NCBI GenBank assembly: GCA_963664845.1
Contig: OY761615.1
Coordinates: 4,836,001 to 4,900,000, forward strand
Direction: 5' to 3'
DNA: 64,000 nt
Source of the DNA: CAIYTF01 sp963664845
Lineage (GTDB): Bacteria; Bacteroidota; Ignavibacteria; Ignavibacteriales; Ignavibacteriaceae
How positions within the stretch are numbered: the first letter of the stretch is position 1; each line of letters starts with the position of its first letter. The position numbers and the translations under genes were made by a program. Shown here in pieces: positions 61,987 to 64,000 of this stretch. The notes beneath the pieces are model-generated. The model had not been told where the DNA came from and did no database searches. It saw only the letters and a program-made list of their open reading frames with translations.

Positions 61987-64000
61987 ATGCAAAAAAACCT
62001 TAAAACTCTTATCGTGATACTTTCGCTGACTTTATGCAGCAGCTTTTCATTTGCACAGATAACAGAAGGATTCGAAACCGGACTACCTGCCAGCGCCCCT
62101 TCAACAGCAACTGAATGTACCTTAAGTTCCGGGATATGGACTATTCTTAAGGGTGCTCAATCCGGAACTAAACATGGTGGGAGTTATGCGCTGAGTCTCA
62201 GTTCGGGTTCATCAACTCCGGCTTATGCTTCAACGCCTTCACTGAATACCGCGGGTACTATGACCCTTTGGACACGCGGTGGCGGAGCCACTACGTTAAC
62301 TATTCTCAAATCAGTCAATGGCGGTACATTTACTTCGTTTGTTACTCAGGCCATCACTTCCGCCTATGCCCAATATACCATCCCTATCAATGATACTGAA
62401 GGAGATGTAAGGCTGAGAATTCAGAACGGACAAAGCACCACGATTTATATTGATGATGTGTCGATTACGACTCTGTCCAATTCCTTTATAACGGTATCAG
62501 CAGCATCAATTCCGGATTTCAAAACTGTTGTAGCCGGAAATTCCTCTGCCGTGCAAACATATACTGTCAGCGGATTGAAGCTTACTTCACCGTTAGCGAT
62601 CAAGGCACCAGCCGGATTTAAGGTAAGCAGCGATAATACTACATTCACGGATTCTCTTTCTTTGGCAGCTGCTGCAGACGGTTCAGTCGCAGTGACAACA
62701 ATTTATGTAAACTTTTCTCCGACTGATGCAATGGGTACAATCACCGGAAAAATCGCAAATACCAGTAACGGTGCTTCAGCAAAACAAGTGAGTGTTACCG
62801 GAACGTCAATTGCTTCTGAGCCTACCATTTCGGGCAGTGTCAGTTTCGGGGAAATCCAGGGTAAGTCGATTGTAGTCAATTTCAGCGGGGGAAACGGGAA
62901 TAAAAGAATTGTGGCAGCCAATGCCGATAATGTTCTTCCTGTTACCTATTTGCCGACTGATGGCGTAACTGAAACGGGTGTGAACAACAATTTTTCGACT
63001 GCTGTCGATAAAGGGGCAGGCCAGAAAGTTGTTTATGACGGTTCTGATACAACGGTGACTGTTACCGGAATAGCCTCAGGAACGACCTACCATTTTGCGG
63101 TCTATGAGTATAATGTCGGAAGTTCGAATTCACAGAATTATTTAACGACGTCTGCAGCTTTGGGCAATGCAACCACGTTGACCGTCCCCGGGCTAGCAGC
63201 CAGTTCTTCAGCACTTTCGTTTGGCAGCGTGTTGATTGATTCGCTCTCCGCCGAAAAAACATATTCTTTATCAGGCAGCTATTTAAATCCAGCCGATGGT
63301 GTTATCTCGCTTAGCGTATCTGATCCTTTTTTAATTTCAACAACAAGCGGTATGGGCTATGCTTCAGCGCTAAGTCTTCCCTATTCAGGAGGAACGCTTG
63401 CACCAACGACAGTGTATGTCCATTTTAAAGCAACTGCAGAGACTTCATATACGGGTAGTATCATGCATACCGGCGGGGGAGCGGATCCATTGGTTGTCAC
63501 TTTGAGTGGAAAGGGGAGCCTGGGCAACCCCGATCCTGGTCATTACGACATTGTTGTTGCAAAAGACGGCAGCGGTGACTTCACAACAGTTCAGGACGCA
63601 TTGAAATCAATACCACTGAACAATAAGATATGGAAAACAGTATTCATAAAGAATGGTCTCTATTTCGAACGGGATTCACTGACAAAAACCCAGGACAAAG
63701 TTGTCATTATCGGTGAGAACAAGGACAGCACGATCATACAATATAATTCGTATTCGGGCATGACGCTTGGTGGAGTTACGCTTGCCACTTCAACATGTCA
63801 GGTTTTATATATTAATTCATCAGATGTGATCCTCAAAAATCTCACTGTGCAAAACACCTACACCAGTTCGCAGGCTGTTGCTCTGAATGTGCACGGCGAT
63901 CGCATTATAGTTGATAACTGCAAACTCATCGGCTATCAGGATACTTATTACACCTGGGGTTATGGAAGATTTTATACCAAGAATTCATATATAGAAGGTG
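61987..64000 (+). CDS. Large secreted protein with C-terminal pectinesterase (CE8), cut by window end
   Basis: An open frame from ATG 61987 to the window edge, 671 codons visible. A signal peptide (LIVILSLTLCSSFSFAQ) is followed by a beta-sandwich carbohydrate-binding-like domain, Ig-like and choice-of-anchor repeats (SFGEIQGKSIVVNFSGG; VPGLAASSSALSFGSVLID) and from about residue 515 a CE8 pectinesterase: IVVAKDGSGDFTTVQDALKS and VDNCKLIGYQDTYY, the catalytic QDT region. The DFI-G motif and any sorting tag lie beyond the edge. It removes methyl groups from pectin so that the neighbouring lyases can act. Confidence 0.88.
   Translation, partial: MQKNLKTLIVILSLTLCSSFSFAQITEGFETGLPASAPSTATECTLSSGIWTILKGAQSGTKHGGSYALSLSSGSSTPAYASTPSLNTAGTMTLWTRGGGATTLTILKSVNGGTFTSFVTQAITSAYAQYTIPINDTEGDVRLRIQNGQSTTIYIDDVSITTLSNSFITVSAASIPDFKTVVAGNSSAVQTYTVSGLKLTSPLAIKAPAGFKVSSDNTTFTDSLSLAAAADGSVAVTTIYVNFSPTDAMGTITGKIANTSNGASAKQVSVTGTSIASEPTISGSVSFGEIQGKSIVVNFSGGNGNKRIVAANADNVLPVTYLPTDGVTETGVNNNFSTAVDKGAGQKVVYDGSDTTVTVTGIASGTTYHFAVYEYNVGSSNSQNYLTTSAALGNATTLTVPGLAASSSALSFGSVLIDSLSAEKTYSLSGSYLNPADGVISLSVSDPFLISTTSGMGYASALSLPYSGGTLAPTTVYVHFKATAETSYTGSIMHTGGGADPLVVTLSGKGSLGNPDPGHYDIVVAKDGSGDFTTVQDALKSIPLNNKIWKTVFIKNGLYFERDSLTKTQDKVVIIGENKDSTIIQYNSYSGMTLGGVTLATSTCQVLYINSSDVILKNLTVQNTYTSSQAVALNVHGDRIIVDNCKLIGYQDTYYTWGYGRFYTKNSYIEG

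Overview
The window looks like a chromosomal segment of a Bacteroidota/Chlorobi-group bacterium, most likely Ignavibacteria or a close relative. Three secreted proteins end in a C-terminal sorting domain with the core YPNPFNPST or FPNPFNPST, a type IX secretion (T9SS) tag typical of that group. The cbb3 oxidase has a fused CcoN-CcoO subunit, and DAHP synthase is fused to chorismate mutase, both common there. No rRNA gene is visible; the only intact tRNA seen is a tRNA-Ser(CGA). Both ends cut through genes: argH on the left and a pectinesterase on the right.

Layout. 0-9 kb: end of argH, a small membrane protein, an outer-membrane barrel, a large T9SS cargo protein with a probable thioester adhesin domain, and a six-PAS hybrid histidine kinase. 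9.2-17.8 kb: a leftward cbb3 oxidase operon ccoI-S-NO-Q-P-G-H plus a SafE-like membrane protein, tightly spaced with several start/stop overlaps. 18.2 kb: ZIP metal transporter. 19.1-19.9 kb: tRNA-Ser followed by two identical 338-bp units, each a GIY-YIG nuclease gene plus a copy of the tRNA 3' end. 20.1-28.5 kb: an A+T-rich defence island with an AbiE-type toxin-antitoxin pair, a reverse transcriptase-nitrilase fusion (UG1/DRT1 type), a possible uracil-DNA-glycosylase-fold protein, a PD-(D/E)XK nuclease and a frameshifted ParB-like gene. 28.8-35.1 kb: a signalling operon (two unknown proteins, PAS kinase, REC-HDOD, REC-degenerate HD). 35.4-39.2 kb: ROK kinase and sugar MFS transporter, divergent from a pectate lyase. 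39.5-43.6 kb: nudK; then DUF2231, OmpR regulator, kinase and an exported rubrerythrin. 43.8-47.9 kb: a Phe/Tyr operon (pheA, aminotransferase, tyrA, DAHP synthase-chorismate mutase). 48-54.3 kb: envelope proteins, a CBS protein, a Bax-inhibitor-1 protein, a GT-C/TPR protein and a pair of similar secreted proteins, with a fold-back repeat cluster at 49.4-50.0 kb. 54.4-64 kb: beta-helix proteins and pectinases (PL9, PL1, CE8) with an M13 metallopeptidase.

How it fits together. The pectin genes form an outside-in route: T9SS-exported lyases and pectinesterase cut pectin, while the transporter and ROK kinase could take up sugars. The cbb3 operon points to respiration at low oxygen, and the exported rubrerythrin to peroxide handling in the envelope. 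Two regulatory readings come straight from the sequence. A Phe/Tyr-rich leader peptide with a three-way attenuator precedes pheA. A four-copy TTAAG-like box with an exact 11-bp period lies upstream of both the DUF2231/two-component operon and the rubrerythrin gene. Function calls rest on motifs read by eye; no database search was run.
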